From positions 1-64,000 of the forward strand of contig JADNRV010000053.1 of the NCBI GenBank assembly GCA_015499995.1: 64,000 bases of DNA, written 5' to 3'. Made by a program: the position numbers and the translations under genes. Of this stretch, positions 8,894 to 22,650 are shown piece after piece (the first letter of the stretch is position 1; every line of letters starts with the position of its first letter). This stretch comes from Flammula alnicola (Eukaryota > Basidiomycota > Agaricomycetes > Agaricales > Strophariaceae). The notes beneath the pieces were generated by a model, which made no database searches, was not told where the DNA came from, and worked only from the letters and a program-made list of their open reading frames with translations.

Positions 8894-11112
8894 CTATGAG
8901 CATTGGAGGGCAAACAGATGGGGACTAAAGTACACAATGACCGGCTTATGTAGTCTAGCAATAAAAATCACGGGATTGAATCCCGACGCACGTTGACTGG
9001 TGCATCGCGCACACTCGCACAACCTCCCAATATTCCAACAGCTTCCGGGGCGAGCTGGGTCACTGAGGAGGTCTGATATGAGAGACAAAAGGGTACTCAG
9101 GGAATCATCGTCCTCGGAGAAGCATTCTTCAATTTCCTTGGAGAATGAAAGCTGTGCAAGAAGGGCGCCTGTCGCATTGCCCTTGGCAAGGTCCCTGTCA
9201 TTCGCAAAGACATATAGAACATCCAGAAAAAGGGAAAACTCAGGGAGGGTCAGAGTTGCGGCCATGTAAGATCCAATTTCATCTGGATACTTTGTGAGAT
9301 GGTCTATGAGCCAGTGTTCGAGATGATCCAAGTGATGCTGCAATAAGGCATGCACATGAGGTGAAGAATCCTGTGAAATTTTTTCCTGAGCGAGACTCCT
9401 TATTGAGCAACAAGAGCCGATTTACCTGTTTCTGAAGCCACTCGAAGAAGCTATCCAGCTGAGAATTGAGCATACAGTAGGTTGGAATTACTGAGATGCA
9501 TTCGACAACATTGAAGTGATACAGGTCGCCCACAAGTTCTTCGGTAAGGTATGACTGTCTGCAGTGCGTCAAAGTGTTGATGAATGCTGACATTAATTGA
9601 TGTCGGTAATCTAAAAGAACGATACCTGGATTTAAGCAAGGAGAAAAGGTAAGACGATGCTAGGCCCAACGCACCTTCCACAGGGAGTCCTGACATGATA
9701 AGTCCGATCCAACACCGAGCAAAGTTTGCATGAATCAGACGGGGATCAATAAAAAATTCTCTAGCTTGCGTTGAATCCAGAAGGAAGTCACCGAAAGATG
9801 CATGGTATAGTTGGATTTTCATGTCAATGTCGTCTTCATCTGCAACATCTGGTATATCGAGGATAGCATGCAGGTCAGATAACATGGTTTGTACATCTCC
9901 CCACGTGTAGCCAAGCACTCTTGTATTGAGAGCGCTGGCATCGTACTGCATGATAAAGTGTAGCATTTCGAGTACCTGGGGACATTTTCAACTGATGAGA
10001 GGATGTGTTGATACAACGCATCTAGTTCTGCGAAAGGCGCGTCATTCCCTGGGGATGAGACTCCAAGGATAATGTTAAGCCTGTCCATGGGGCGATGCCG
10101 ATGAGAGTCAATGAACTTCATAATTGTGGATGCATAGATAAACTGTCCGGAGGCCTTGCCGACGAGGATTTGCAGATCGCGAAGGCTGGGCCAGACGTGA
10201 GGGAGATCTCTTCTCGAAGGATGCTTCATTTTGATCTCGTCAAATTGGGATTGCAAAAATGTGCGAATGTCGTCATCTGGGCGGTAGGTATCGTCCAAGG
10301 GGAGGGTCAATGTTTGGGAAGCCAGACTATCAACAGTATTGTAGGCATCGCGAATCTGTTGTTCGGGGCGACTGGCTATGAGGTAGTGAACAGGGATAGT
10401 CAGGCGATTGGAAGCGGCCGAAATGCTGTCGAGAATATATCTTTGGGATTTGGGGTCGTCACATTCGTCCAAGCCATCGATAATGATGAGCGTCGGGTGT
10501 GCTGTAGTCTGGAATGTAGCATGATTCAAAGGATTCACGATAAGGGACTGCATCTGGGTGATGAGGTTGCGCTCAAAAATGCTGGGGTCGTCGTTGATTG
10601 CTTTAGCAACATGCTCGGAAATCTGTGGAATGGACAACGTAAGTTGGTAGGCAAGAGTCGGTATGAGACGGGTGCTCTCGTTACGGAGAGATGCTGTGCG
10701 AGAGAAAAAGAAACTAGCGCCCAAAACTCCAGCTTCGTAGCACATTTCAGCGATAGTCTGCGCGATCGCGGATTTTCCGGCTCCTGCTGGACCGTACAGC
10801 CAGAGAAACAGACGAAGATTGTCTGGATCATTTAGCCAGTCCATAATTCTTTTGAGGACGGCTCGGCGTGTGTGTGGATGACATTTCGGTGGGTCGTAGC
10901 GCTCGGCCGAGTTGTGGAAAGCTCCAGGAGCGATATGCTTGCGTAGTATTTCCAAGGCTGTTGCTCGAAATTAGTATCGTTCAGAAATCGAAGTTGTACA
11001 TACCTTTCTGGCGGTTCTGGCTGCCTCCTGTGAGGTGGTGGCAGTGCGCGTCGCCCTGGACGTGCGTGAAATTCCCTCCTTCGATAGTAATTCCATGCGC
11101 ATTGGAGAACAT
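8894..11112 (-). CDS. NACHT-domain NTPase (NLR-like), one-base frameshift
   Basis: Predicted STAND NTPase of the fungal NACHT type, a class tied to non-self recognition. Exons 11112-11004, 10957-9675, 9625-9426 and 9370-8894 fit GT..AG introns of 46, 49 and 55 bp. Exon 1 begins MFSNAHGITIEGGNFTHVQG, a common start of agaric NACHT proteins; an in-frame ATG at 11226 is an alternative. Walker A GPAGAGKSAIAQ lies near residue 90 and Walker B LIIIDGLDECD near 200. No WD, ankyrin or TPR repeats follow; the C-terminus is helical. One base is missing in a four-C run (9978-9981): with five, the frame reads ENVPQVLEMLHF and the chain totals 689 residues. A broken relative at 25690-26218 reads the homologous ENISHVLELLHF. 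Either a pseudogene or a homopolymer sequencing error; I favour the latter. Confidence 0.75.
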
Positions 11113-11798
11113 CGGGGAGTCGTACGTTGGCGTCAATTTTTGCTGTCTAATGTTATCGAGGGAGAAAGTTATGGTAAGAAAGCAAGGAGGACCCATCCAG
11201 TGGTCTGCGTCAGACCCCGGAATCAACCTTCAATGTCAACCTTCAACACAGCACTGCCCCCGGCCAATCCAGGTACCACAGATTAAGTCAAGCCTTCTTG
11301 AGCAGTCTCACACGGGCCCACACGAACGATTATCTTGTCTTATATGAAAACCTGGTCAACGAGACTAGTCAGACACGCACGTTGAGAGAACTCCTTTCAG
11401 CCTGTAGAATTTGCTCGACCGTGACCGTCAACGCCTAGCCAGTCGTCGTTGAACCTAGATATGCCTGACTTAGTCCTGACTTTCACCTGAATACAGCTGT
11501 TGAGGTATGCTTACTCACTTTTTGGAGAGATGTCGATTCGTGCCCCTCAAGGCGCTTTGGAGAAACCCAAGAGAAACCATTCGTAAAAAAACCGTTGCCT
11601 GTAGATCTGTGTGACGGCCAACGGCCCGGCATGGGCACCGGCATTGGACCGGCAAGGACTTCGCACCCACAGAGATTTCCGTAATAAGCATCCTGTAAAT
11701 CAAATTCGCCGAAATTGATTTGTTTCCCCGCTTCCATCTTCTTGCCACCATCGACGTTGGTGGCGAACATTTCAACGTTAGACTTCGTATAGGGCCCA
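11113..11798. other. Intergenic region between NACHT gene and KHA1
   Basis: Diverging 5' region of the NACHT gene (-) and KHA1 (+). A minus-strand ORF at 11770-11515 ends at a good donor (gtgagt), but it has no recognisable domain and its only nearby acceptor would make a 32-bp intron. I see no other feature. Confidence 0.4.
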
Positions 11799-14700
11799 AT
11801 GCCCGAGTTCTCTGGTCATGTCATAAGTCTCTTTCATGCAAGAACAGCCACTGACCAGGTGCGTGCCGATTCGCGGACAAGAGTTCCTTATTCATATCGC
11901 AGTCCAGGGAGGGTTGTTGAGCGGCAAGAACCCGACCGCGTTCAATCCAACTGACCCATTGCGTCTGTGGATCATCCAAGTTGGTGCGTAGTCTTGTCAG
12001 GTCAGATTGCAAGGCATCATAGGGGTGTAGATGCTGATGTATGCGTGTGTGTTTAGGGATCATTGTGTGTACAGCAAGCTTACTGTCTCTGGGATTGAGA
12101 AAGATGCGCCAACCTAAGGTCATTGCAGAGGTTCTCGGGGGGATTATTTTAGGTACGCTGCAAATTTCCTTGAGGATCAGTAACAAATTAACATGACCCA
12201 TGCAGGCCCAACCGCGATGGGACGTATCCCAGGGTTCACATACCGCATATTCCCCCCAGCCTCGACGCCCTATCTCAGTCTCGTTGCTAATATCGGGCTC
12301 GTCCTCTTTCTCTTTCTTGTGGGGCTCGAAATCGATTCTGGGGTGATTAAGAGAAACGCTCGTCTCTCTGCCAGCGTCGCCCTCGCGGGGATGATTCTCC
12401 CCTTCGGCATTGGTGCAGGACTGTCCCACGCAGTGTACAAGGAATTTATTAGCCCAGACATCAAATTTACGCATTTCATGCTCTTTGCGGGTGTAGCGTA
12501 CTCGATCACCGCATTCCCTGTTCTTTGCCGCATTTTGACCGAGTTGAAATTACTGGACACGACAGTCGGAATTGTCGTGCTCTCAGCTGGCGTTGGAAAT
12601 GATATTGGTGAGTTTTTCTATTTCCTATAGCAGGCTCTTTATCTGACTTGATTCTGCTTTTTTCAACAGTCGGCTGGATTTTACTCGCACTCAGTGTCGC
12701 GCTCGTCAATGCCAGCTCAGGCATTACAGCGCTGTACATCCTGCTTGCATGTGTAGGATGGACTTTGCTCCTACTTTTTCCTGTCAAAATGGCGCTTCGC
12801 TGGCTTGCGAGAAAGACAGGTTCCGGTATGTACTCAATTTGTCTAGCACGTCCTAGCCAGCTGATAAACAAAACTTTCCATTCCTATAGTTGAAAGCGGT
12901 CCAACTGTGTTCTTCATGACCGTGACGATGCTTATTGTATTTGGTTCGGCATTCTTCACTGATGTCATTGGAGTACATGCAATTTTCGGTGCATATATTC
13001 TTAGCAGTTGGTGTGTAGATGCATGTCTCGTGCTAATGCGACGTCTTTTTTTTGCAGGTGCCTTCGTGGCTGGCTTAATTGTTCCTCGCGAAGGAGGACT
13101 GGCAATCTCGATCACAGAAAAATTGGAAGACATGGTGTCCATAATCTTCCTCCCGCTCGTGAGCCAAAATCTATCTGCATATTGTTGCACTGTTTACAAT
13201 GCATCCAACTAGTACTTCACACTTTCTGGTCTTTCTACTGACCTGGGCTTACTCAATGATGGTGCGTCCAGCTCAGCCATTGTTGAGATGCGCACGCTCA
13301 ATAAGATGTAGGAATCACATGGGGATATACTATTGCCATCATGGTTACTGCTTTCGCTGGTAAATTCGGCGGATGTATGCTCGCTGCACACTATTTTGCT
13401 GGGTTTAACTGGAGGGAGTCTAGTACTATCGGTTCATTGATGAGTTGTAAAGGGTACGCACCTAATCATTCGCTTATGTTAGATATTGAATATTCTTTCT
13501 ATAGGCTGGTTGAATTGATCGTTCTCAACGTTGGTCTTTCAGCCGGGATTCTCTCTCCGGTATTTGCAAGTCTCAGATTTTCGAAACATGTAATGATCCC
13601 ATTTGATCTTAGCGCGTATTTTCGATGTTCGTCCTTGAAGCACTCGTCCTTACATTTATGACTACTCCTCTTGTGACATGGCTATATCCGCCGCATTTTC
13701 GCCGCCGCATTGCGACGACTGGTGCCAACTTCGATAATGTGGCAGATGAAGAAGGACCGACTGTTGTAAAACATCCAGCTCCGCAGGAGGGGGAATTCAA
13801 GACGCGCTTCACTGTTGTCCTTGATAAATTAGAACACTTGCCAGGCATGATGGCTCTAACACAACTCATCCAACCAGCTCCACCGTCTATCCATGAGCGG
13901 AACTCTTCACCTGGACTCGAACCCCGATCCTCTTCTTCTGCACAAACCAATCACCTTCAGCACCCTATTAGCACAGAGGCCCTTAGGCTCATCGAGCTCT
14001 CTGACCGCGTCTCAGCGGTGATGAAGTCCTCGGTATCCGATTCACTTTTGCTTACGGACCCCCTTCTTTCAATCTTTCGCATGTTCGGACAACTCAATGG
14101 CATGCGTGTCGCTCCTGCGTTGTCGGTTGTGAAGTTTGAAGATCTGGCCTATAGTGTCGCCGAGCATTCCAGGAACTATGATTCAGACATGATATTCCTC
14201 TCTTGGCTGCCTCCTATACACGATGCGTTCAATGGGCCGGCGCCAGAGCATTACCATCCATCGGCGACCCCTGTGCAGCAGCCCATCGCTCTTCCCGTCA
14301 CGGCGACTACAACTTCTGCAAAAAGCCCGCTATCGACGAATCCATTTGATATCTTGTTCAGGTCGCCGAATCTTCGTACGGGGGTTGGGACAGCGACACC
14401 AGTCGGCATGGACGTGAGCAACTCCGTCTCTGTGACTCATTCACAATTCGTGCGGGGCGTGTTCTCGCAGGCGACGACGGACGTGGCACTCTTCGTCGAC
14501 CAGAGTACTCTCGACGCGGCGTCAATTGTGGGTGGGTCCATGCTAGACGGCGGTGGGATGGAGCAGCATGTCTTCTTGCCCTTCTTTGGCGGTCCAGATG
14601 ATAGGCTTGCATTGGAATTCGTGGTTCAGATTTGTGCGAATCCGAGGGTGAGGGGTACAGTGGTAAGGATCACGAAAAGCGATGCGGTTGCTGGTGTTGA

Positions 14701-15318
14701 CGGACCGGAGATCGCGCCTGTGGACCTGGCGCGTTTGAGACCTGCGGAGGAAGGAAAGAATATGGAAGAATTAAATGCTTTGACTATTGGCTCGGTATGT
14801 TTTCTGCCCTTTTTTGTTTCTCGTGCTAGATGTTCATGCGATTTTTCTCTTTGTAGAGGATTGCCGGATTTCAGGATACTGTTTACGGCCAGCAAAATAC
14901 GGAGACGCGCCTGCAGTCGGAGACAGCGGATAACATCATTTGGGCGCGATACGCGACCCAGCAGCCGCCAGCGACGAATTCTGACTCGAAATCCACGCGT
15001 TCATCTGCTTCATCGTCTGCTCGATCACAAATCGAGTTCAAAACCCTAACGACTCCTATACCCTTACACGCCGCAATCCAGCAGGCGAGCGATGCCATTT
15101 TCTCTTCGTTTACGAAACTTGTCGTAGTCACGGGCAGGTCTCGGCGCCTTGCGGTGGAGAGCCATCGCCGGGAGCTGAAGGAGCTTATGAACGACCACGA
15201 ACATGTCGGTGCCGAGGTACGGAAGACGATTGGGGATGTGGCGACTGCGTTTGTTGTTGCGGGCGTTGGCTCCGGCGTCGTTGTGCTTCAGGCTGCTGGT
15301 GCGGGTAGTATGGATTGA
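11799..15318 (+). CDS. KHA1: K+/H+ antiporter, CPA2 family
   Basis: Twelve exons: 11799-11858, 11908-11983, 12057-12152, 12206-12607, 12670-12825, 12890-12988, 13058-13158, 13213-13261, 13312-13453, 13505-13559, 13613-14794, 14857-15318. They sum to 2,880 bp, 959 residues, with phases closing throughout. Residues 1-440 form the Na+/H+ exchanger domain of about 12 helices, with motifs KMRQPKVIAEVLGGIILGPT, AGVGNDIVGW and AGLIVPREGG. The remaining 520 residues are the soluble cytoplasmic tail typical of fungal KHA1. The family exchanges K+ (or Na+) for H+ on internal, Golgi or endosomal membranes and helps set ion and pH balance. The 20-codon first exon is the least certain part; its donor (gtgcgt) and phase support it. 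Confidence 0.88.
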
Positions 15319-16059
15319 GGCTCTGGACGGTGGGACGCGTTTTCGTTGCTTGCACCTTGAAGGTTGATGCTTTACCGGAGATGGGGATTGATATACCTCG
15401 GGCATGATATGGATAGAACTGGATAGAGGACTTGCTATACCATTCAATAATATGATACGACACGGCTTGACATGACGACCACGATACGACAGCACAGGAC
15501 ACGTATAGCTTGTAGTACTTTCTATTGTTTTCTTCACGCTTTGTGAAGAGTCACTGTTGTACTGAAATGAAGAAAGCCAGTCAAGAAAACCACCTGCAAA
15601 TTCTGGAACTGTTAGGAATATGGCTACATAAGGTCGAGAATGGTCGCGAGAAAGCCAATGAGCCTATGATCGACGTGATTCAGATGATGCATATGCTCGA
15701 AAAATGTGCTTTCGCATTGGACAATCCTGGCAAAGTATGCTCATCAGTAAATTTCTTGGGGACGAGAACAAATGTGGCCTGGATCATTAGCTATTCAAAG
15801 AAGAGGTCGAGTAAATAACAGATGTTATGGTAGGGGCGCGAATGATGCTATGCATGCGACATGTACTGACAGCTCGGGCGTTAAATGCGATCGACGAGGG
15901 TGGGACCGACGAGGGTGGGACCATCTCGACGTCCTTGTCTTCGCCTCTGATGACATAGACGTCGTTTTCAACTGCCTTGAGGGTAAGGGCAGACACAGTT
16001 GCTGGCGTTTCGACCTCGACGACGGGGGTATTCTCCGACGCCGAATTCGACTTGAAAGA
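15319..16059. other. Intergenic region between KHA1 and M43B gene
   Basis: Convergent 3' region. An 83-codon ORF begins at 15567 (MKKASQENHLQILELLGIWL) with no recognised domain. The 15-mer cgacgagggtgggac is repeated in tandem at 15892-15921. No gene is called. Confidence 0.4.
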
Positions 16060-17293
16060 TTAAGAACGATATGCTAGAATAGCGCTATGCATACGAGCGA
16101 CTTGACCCTCTGTAAACGAATTTCTACAATCTTCGTCGGAATAGTCCATAAAGTTATCTGACGAAAAAATGAGTGTCTTTAATATGAATATTAAATAGGA
16201 TCAGGTTAAAAACCATACGAATAGGATCGAGTCCAAGTGCTGTACACGTATCACGGCCTTTTGGGCAGCCCGAAGCAGGACTAGCCTCAGCAGGAGTGTC
16301 AGCTACGCCATCGCCATCGCCGTCGCACCCATCCTAAAGGCAAGATGGTTGAAAAAGGATCATAGAAATCGAGTCCGGCAAATAGATGACTTACCTGGAA
16401 TGTGTGCAATAAACCAAGCCAATGACCTCCTTCGTGCACGACAGTACTTCCCTGTCGATATGGGCTTGATCCGCCAGGCAGAGAGTTATAGCGAACGTAG
16501 ACTCCATCCAATTGAGGGCTTGTGGAATAGAGGGATGACAGTATGCCGAATCCATACGTGTCCGAGTCGTCAGTCGAGAATCTGCAGACGAAAAAAAGCT
16601 GTAGTATGGTCGACAATGCACAGATATGAATAATAAAGATGGCGCACCCGATGAGATTAACATTCAACGTTTTGGATCCTCCTTTACGGAATACTGATCC
16701 GTATTCGTAGATCATTTGCTCCCTATACCAGGAACCGCGCGTTAATGAAGGAAACTAGGAAGCTGACGCGAAGGAACCCACATCTCAGCCGTGTCGGGTA
16801 CGTTCATATCATGGAAATAACGCGACGAGAGGATGCGTATGGTATCGACGTGTCTGAATTGAATCCCAGTTCCCGCGTAGCCTTTGTTGAGTGCCTCCAT
16901 TTGAGCTGTAATCTGTGTGTCGCTGCTTCCAAGGTTAGCATAGAACCCATTGTACCTGGAGCAATAAGACAGGACACGCACGGAACCCATCCACCAGCAT
17001 ACGTAAAGTTCGCAGAGACGACATTAAAGTACACGTCGAAGACGTAGCTGGATGTTTGGCGTCGGACTTTGACCTTCTCAAACGCCTCTTGCATTACGCG
17101 ACTTTGGTTGGCGCTGAATGGTACGCTGCATTCCTCGCTGTATTTGTGATAGTGTTACTCATCGAATTCCATCATAAGGGAACCAAGTTTACACGTACCG
17201 AGCTTGACTACGCGATACTCTCCCAACTAATCCAAAAGAGGGGCTGACCAAGAACGCGCAAACGAGGAGGACTGAAGCTGAACGGGTGATCAT
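16060..17293 (-). CDS. Secreted M43B metalloprotease (copy A)
   Basis: Predicted extracellular zinc endopeptidase of the pappalysin/cytophagalysin family M43B. Seven exons, 17293-17199, 17137-16982, 16925-16782, 16722-16648, 16581-16395, 16333-16219 and 16157-16060, sum to 870 bp, 289 residues. A signal peptide [19 protein letters not shown] is followed by a short pro-part. The zinc site is [14 protein letters not shown] (HEXXHXXGXXH) and the Met-turn is [10 protein letters not shown]; paired cysteines in DGCDGDGDG and GCPKGRDTC are usual for the group. I chose ATG 17293 because copy C at 33859 begins the same way (MIT); an upstream ATG at 17311 is also in frame. Every intron position matches copy C. 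It lies head-to-tail with copy B. Confidence 0.85.
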
Positions 17294-18005
17294 AGCAATT
17301 ATTTTGAGCATGTCGCCAGAGCAAAGGTTATAGGCAGTTGTACATGATAGCAAGCAAGAAGGAGACCTGGACAAGAACAAGGAGTTAAAGCGAAAGTGAA
17401 TGACTGAGCAGAACGTTACTGGTGGTGTGCGGCACGCGCACTGGATGCGGAGACAGGATGCGGCGACAGGACCCTGAGATCAGCCCAAATTTAGAAGGCC
17501 ATTCATGCTCCCCGCTCCCGATACTATTGATGCATGATAAAAATCTTCTGAATTCACCCTCAGGTTGTTCTTCTCCGCAGCAATCGCACTTACGGACTTG
17601 TTACGGCCAACTCGACGACGGTGGTGCGGCAGTTCATGCATATGCCATAATATGGAGAGCAGAGGGAAGATGCGTGGAAAACGCCTCAGCTGCCCAAATC
17701 TTGACGTCGACTCCGCGTACAAGGCGCGTAAATCAAATTCGCAGTCCTATGAGGAAAACTTGAAAATCCCAACAATCAGGATGCAATAGATGTTTTACAG
17801 GTTTATGCGACCATGAGTTCGAGGAGAGCGGTTGTAGGCGATTGGCCGTGATCTAGTCGTTTCTCAAGCTGTTTGTAGCAAGCGATGTCAGCAAGAGATT
17901 TTCGCAGGATGGAATAAGCAGTGCACGAAAGTGAGGCTTTTCAATAATTGTATTTCATCGCAGGCTGTGTCTGAACAACAGATCGATCGAGAGTTTCAAG
18001 GAAAA
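17294..18005. other. Intergenic region between M43B copies A and B
   Basis: Promoter side of copy A and 3' side of copy B. No ORF with recognisable domains, no repeat of note. Confidence 0.4.
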
Positions 18006-19225
18006 TCAAACGTCGACATTACGATAGGTCCTAAGCTGTGCCTTGATGCGTTTGCCCTGTCCTTTCGTGAATCCCGTCATGCATGAGTCGTCCGTATAGT
18101 CCATGAAATTGTCTGCGGGTGCATGAGGTCAAATTACGTTTTCAGAATCACGGGCGGATGCGAGGGCTTACGGATAGGGTCAAGGGTTTTGCCAGGGCAT
18201 GTGTGTCGTTTTGCGGGACAGCCATAGGCGGCAGACTCCTCAGGTGCAGTGTCGTCAACACTGTCTCCATCACCCTTGCAACCCCCCTTTCATCGAATGA
18301 AAATCAGCGATTAGAACGAGACATCAATTGAAACTGCGGACAAACCTGGAAAGTATGGTACAACCCTGACCAGTGACCAGATTCGTGGGTCAGCGTCCTT
18401 CCAAGGTTGAATGTGGGCGAGGTGCTTCCGGGCAGGGTCGAGTAGAGAAGAACGACTCCATCATTCAGAGGCTGGGCAGCGAAGTCCATAGGGAACGTGG
18501 CATAACCAAGAAGCCCCTGTCCGGCACCCTCAGCAAGGCTGAATAGCAAGTTAGGATGGGGCATATAGTCGACGTCATGGAGACTTACCCAACAGTGTAC
18601 ACGTTGAGAGTTGAGGAGTTGCCCTGCCTCAAGACTTTTTTCATGCCCGCTTCCTGAGGACTGGAGAAAGGTCATCAACGGTGTGCAAAATCGGCAAGAC
18701 GAATCAACACACGAATCTGGAGCGACTCTCAAGAACCAATCTTCACTCTGTACGCGGGAAATGTTGAGAAGATTCCAGCTGATACCAGTAATGTTGTAGT
18801 CCTTATTGAGCACTTTGACCTGTGCTTCGATCTGGGAATCCCTGGTAACGAAGAAAGACACATGAGCGATCTAGAGAAAACAATTGAAAAACACGACATA
18901 CGGAACGTAGCCACCTTGGAGGGTCTCGTTGGCGTAGATAACGTGAAAGTAGACATCCAAGGTCGCTGTTGCATTCTCCGACTCCGCCGGCAGACGTTGA
19001 GACTGGAACCTGCGCTCCCCTGAAGCGACACGAGCGGCCGTGATATGTGTACCACAACCCCTGGTCAACAGATTTTAACCCCCAATCCCCAACTTTAGAG
19101 AAAGCTGTTTTTATTGCTCACCTGTGGCGTGCGATGTCATGCGGGGCATCGCGGATTTGAGGACGCGGAACCGCAGCAACAAGAGACGCAGCAAGCGAGA
19201 AAGCGAGAATTATTGAAGAGAACAT
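18006..19225 (-). CDS. Secreted M43B metalloprotease (copy B, diverged)
   Basis: Same family and layout as copy A but clearly diverged. Exons 19225-19122, 19060-18902, 18841-18713, 18660-18589, 18538-18346, 18286-18172 and 18112-18006 sum to 879 bp, 292 residues. The signal peptide is [20 protein letters not shown]. The catalytic motif is [14 protein letters not shown] and the Met-turn [10 protein letters not shown]. Exon 4 is best opened after ctccag at 18661, which keeps the frame ([20 protein letters not shown]); the next AG downstream would give a stop. The intron pattern is the same as copies A and C, so all three descend from one gene. Confidence 0.83.
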
Positions 19226-22200
19226 TTTTGTCGGTCCTGCCGATTGTTAATATTGTTTGTGGTTAGTACGCTCAGCGTCGGGAGAGCCTGCTCCCTTAGT
19301 TGATGAGACGGTTAAGAGGAAACCTGGATCTCAGTCTTGGCGAGCTTGAAGCGTTCCTTTTATAGTGCGGCTGTGCTGCAATTGATCCAGCCTTTTGGCA
19401 CCATCACCACGGTCCTGTCAGGTCACCACTTCGCAACTAACGACGATTTGTGGTTTAGTATTCTATCCAACAGCTGTTCAGGAGGCTTAACACGTTACTG
19501 CAGGCTATTCAGGTTACTCAACGTAAGTGATGCTCTGAATTATATGGAATTCCCGGCACTAACCCTACGGTAGCTATAGAGATGCGCCCAACGGCAAGCC
19601 GCCTCGTTCGGGTGGTTCCTCGAAAGCTGCTCAATGTGAGCGACCAAAGAATTTACATGCGCCCGAGACCCCAAACGGAGGACTTGAAACAACCCACCCT
19701 CATGGATATGCTATTCAAGAAAAGAAAGGAGGCTGGGGATGCATGGCCCCTTAACATTCGCCTAGAGCCCCAGTTGAAGAAGGAGGTTTTTAAGGAAGTG
19801 CAGCCCAAGTTGAGGACAGTGCTGAAGAGGATGACGAAAGAGAGGTGATCATGAGGCGACGAGAAGTTTCGGGTGCTCCGTTTCAATTTGGCGAAAGCTC
19901 GAGCGGCAAACGACATATACGGCAGATCTTCGTCCTGGAGGCGGTGCATTACTCAGTTGCTGTATTCTACTATACATACCACATACTCGTCTCCTTTCGA
20001 ACGCTTGGGTAAGATCTTCAGCTCTTTGTGATTCAAATAGGGAGCGCTAACCAACGCGTTTCAAGTTTTACGAACATGTGCGCATGACTGCAATATATCA
20101 TCCCACCGCTCGCTGCACTGGCAACCCGGGAGGGCACTGCCATGAATGTTGAAGAGTCAAATGAAGCGAGGTATCCTAGTTCAGGGATGTCGATTCTTAA
20201 GGCTCATACAGCGAAGTTCTGATCATGAGGACTTCTGATCATGACTCGTTGACACTGTTCGTCTCGAACCATTTTGTTGGATGAAAATCTGGCACAGTAA
20301 GCAAACACCCCTGGCACTTTTCATGACTGATTGTACCCATGCATCCAGGCCTATATCAGTCTCACAATGAGGATCCCATGAGATCAAGTTCCAGCAAGCA
20401 AAGCGTTGGAGCGCCAAAAAAAATATTTCACATCTAATCTAATCTCCCATCCCCAATATGTCAAGCCGATTACATGAGGGCATTGCCATTTATATAGCAA
20501 ATTTAAACTTGCTTTCTCACCACGCTTGGCCAAGGCTCACGCAAGGCGTCTGGCCACATGTCAATCCATTTCTTTGGCTCTTATCAAAGTTATACGTAGG
20601 TAGATGCCTATTTAAAGGCTTGTCGTTAGCAATGGAAGTTGTACCTTTTACTTAATTACTTAAGTTCACGCGGAGGTTTCGGGCTGGGAGAAAATGTTAG
20701 ATTACAACTGAGCGCTCGTGAGCGAGCGCTTATATACATAACTGTGTAGATTACGTAGAAAGAACAAATGCTATTTACTACCTCCATACCGCCGCAAATG
20801 ATGCTTGGGAAGCGTTGTATCCAGGAAACGAACGAGAAACCCTCCTTGCAGCTTTCCTAAATAACGACGTCCGGTGACCCGGAGTCAATGCAACGGATAA
20901 TTAGCCAGTGGACAGAATACCCGTCCTTTTCATGTCTCTCGACAATAACTTATGAGACGGCGTGCCTATCACAGACAAGGGCGATCGGCTCCGAGTCTGG
21001 CACGATCGCTTTGTGTTTGGATTTTTTTCTGGACATTCTTAATTCTTGTGTGGCAGTAGAATGACTTCTCATTCAACTTCACTGCGGTACATCGTCGTTA
21101 TACGACGATTAAATTCATAACCAGCAAAACCACTCCCACTCTGTACGATACCTTCCAGCTTCCTGCTGGTAGACACTCTCGGCGCCTATTGTTGTGTGTA
21201 AGTGATTGGGCAAGAATCAATCAATTAAATGGGTATCGTCAAGGGAAACGTTTGAACCCCTTTGAATAAGCCGAAGTACTCAAGCCCCTTAAATTGGCGA
21301 ACTCCCCGGAAATGTCGTGATTTTCCTACTTTATGCAGATGGGCGCTTATTATGGATTCCGCGCATACAGTATCTGCTGACCACCCTCGGACACACAGCT
21401 GCCACAAAGAATGACGTCACACGGCAACGCCCGAAAATGGGAAATTAAAGTTCTTTGAAGAACCCATCGCCGACCCATTGATGCCCATCAATTAGACAAC
21501 GCAAAAAGGAGCTTCGTCATTCTTTGGGGCAGCTGCATTTTCACCACCCTTGCTAATCCCACGAGTACTGACTGATACGCGTGAGTCGGCTTCAATCAAA
21601 CCCCAGAGCGCTCTTTCATACACATACATATACAGGGCGTAAATGAATATCGCAGGGTGCAAGCATGCGGTATCCTGTAAGCGCAGTGATGGTTATGTTG
21701 GGGATAGATGGTGAATGTGCTGTATTAACTCCGCCGAATCGGATATTAAGAAACAATTTCCGAGTCACAACGTAAAAGTCAAATATCGCTTTCTACAGGA
21801 TGTATACAGATGTAATCCTGTAAACTTGATATGAAGTCAACAATAAGCCAGGTGTAGCATTTAGAAGTACAGAAGGACTTTAGTGCCAGGTAGTCTTGGA
21901 CTCCTAAAAGGGCGCACGACTCGGAGGTTGCGTAACTGGTGAAGTACCGTGCGCTGACAAAGAGCATTAGGACCTTGTATGTCTGAAATAAAATAAAAGC
22001 GATAAGTAGTATGGCATAAGATGAGATGTTGACCGCCCATATACTCTCTGCAATTTGAAAGGCTTCTGGTCACCTTGAACATCCCGGATCATTCACAGAT
22101 CTTTTCCTTCGAGCGTTTCGAGGGCAGTCGTTATCGCGCAGCGGCTTCAATGCTCTTCCAACGTCTGATAGCAAACAAACTGTTTAACTGATGCCAGTGG

Positions 22201-22650
22201 GTCCAGATCTTCAGATCAAGATCATTTAAATAAGCCCACGAGTTACGAAGGCATAGTTCATCAGACTTATTTGTCGCATGTCAGTACAAATGTCAAGGAT
22301 GCAAGGCAAGTGATGTTTGTATGTAGGCGTTTTTGTTTGGCTTGGAGGATCGTGAGGCTCTGCCAGTCAAACTCTGAAATTGCCTTTCACGATCACGTTT
22401 AACCACGACTCTGACATTGGCGTTTATCAAAGGTCCAATGGTTTTGTGGATCTCGAACTGTAGCATTTCTCTCCAGGACTCGCGGCCTGGTGTTAATATT
22501 GTATAGTAACACGCTCCTGCAATTGCAAACTCTACTGCCTCGCGGTTGATTCAAATGGGTAGAGACGCGCCAATGCTTGACTATTTATTCGTCGCTGTGT
22601 TCCCCCAACTTAACGCTCCTCATCTTTCAACCTACTCGAAGAAACAGGAA
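19226..22650. other. Long gene-poor stretch
   Basis: 3.4 kb without a gene I can support. An 88-codon ORF at 19582-19848 (MRPTASRLVRVVPRKLLNVS..) is basic and helix-prone with no recognised domain. A hairpin agcgctcgtgagcgagcgct sits near 20710, and a 14-bp word ttctgatcatga is doubled near 20217-20242. Many short ORFs have no supporting splice sites or motifs. Confidence 0.4.

Noticed and set aside
11515..11770. Minus-strand ORF with a good donor site upstream of the NACHT gene
   Set aside because: The only near acceptor would make a 32-bp intron, there is no known domain, and it lies where two divergent 5' regions are expected.
19582..19848. 88-codon basic ORF with QPTLMDMLFKK, faintly like a PCNA-interacting box
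   Set aside because: The aromatic pair of the PIP box is missing and no neighbouring exon supports a gene.
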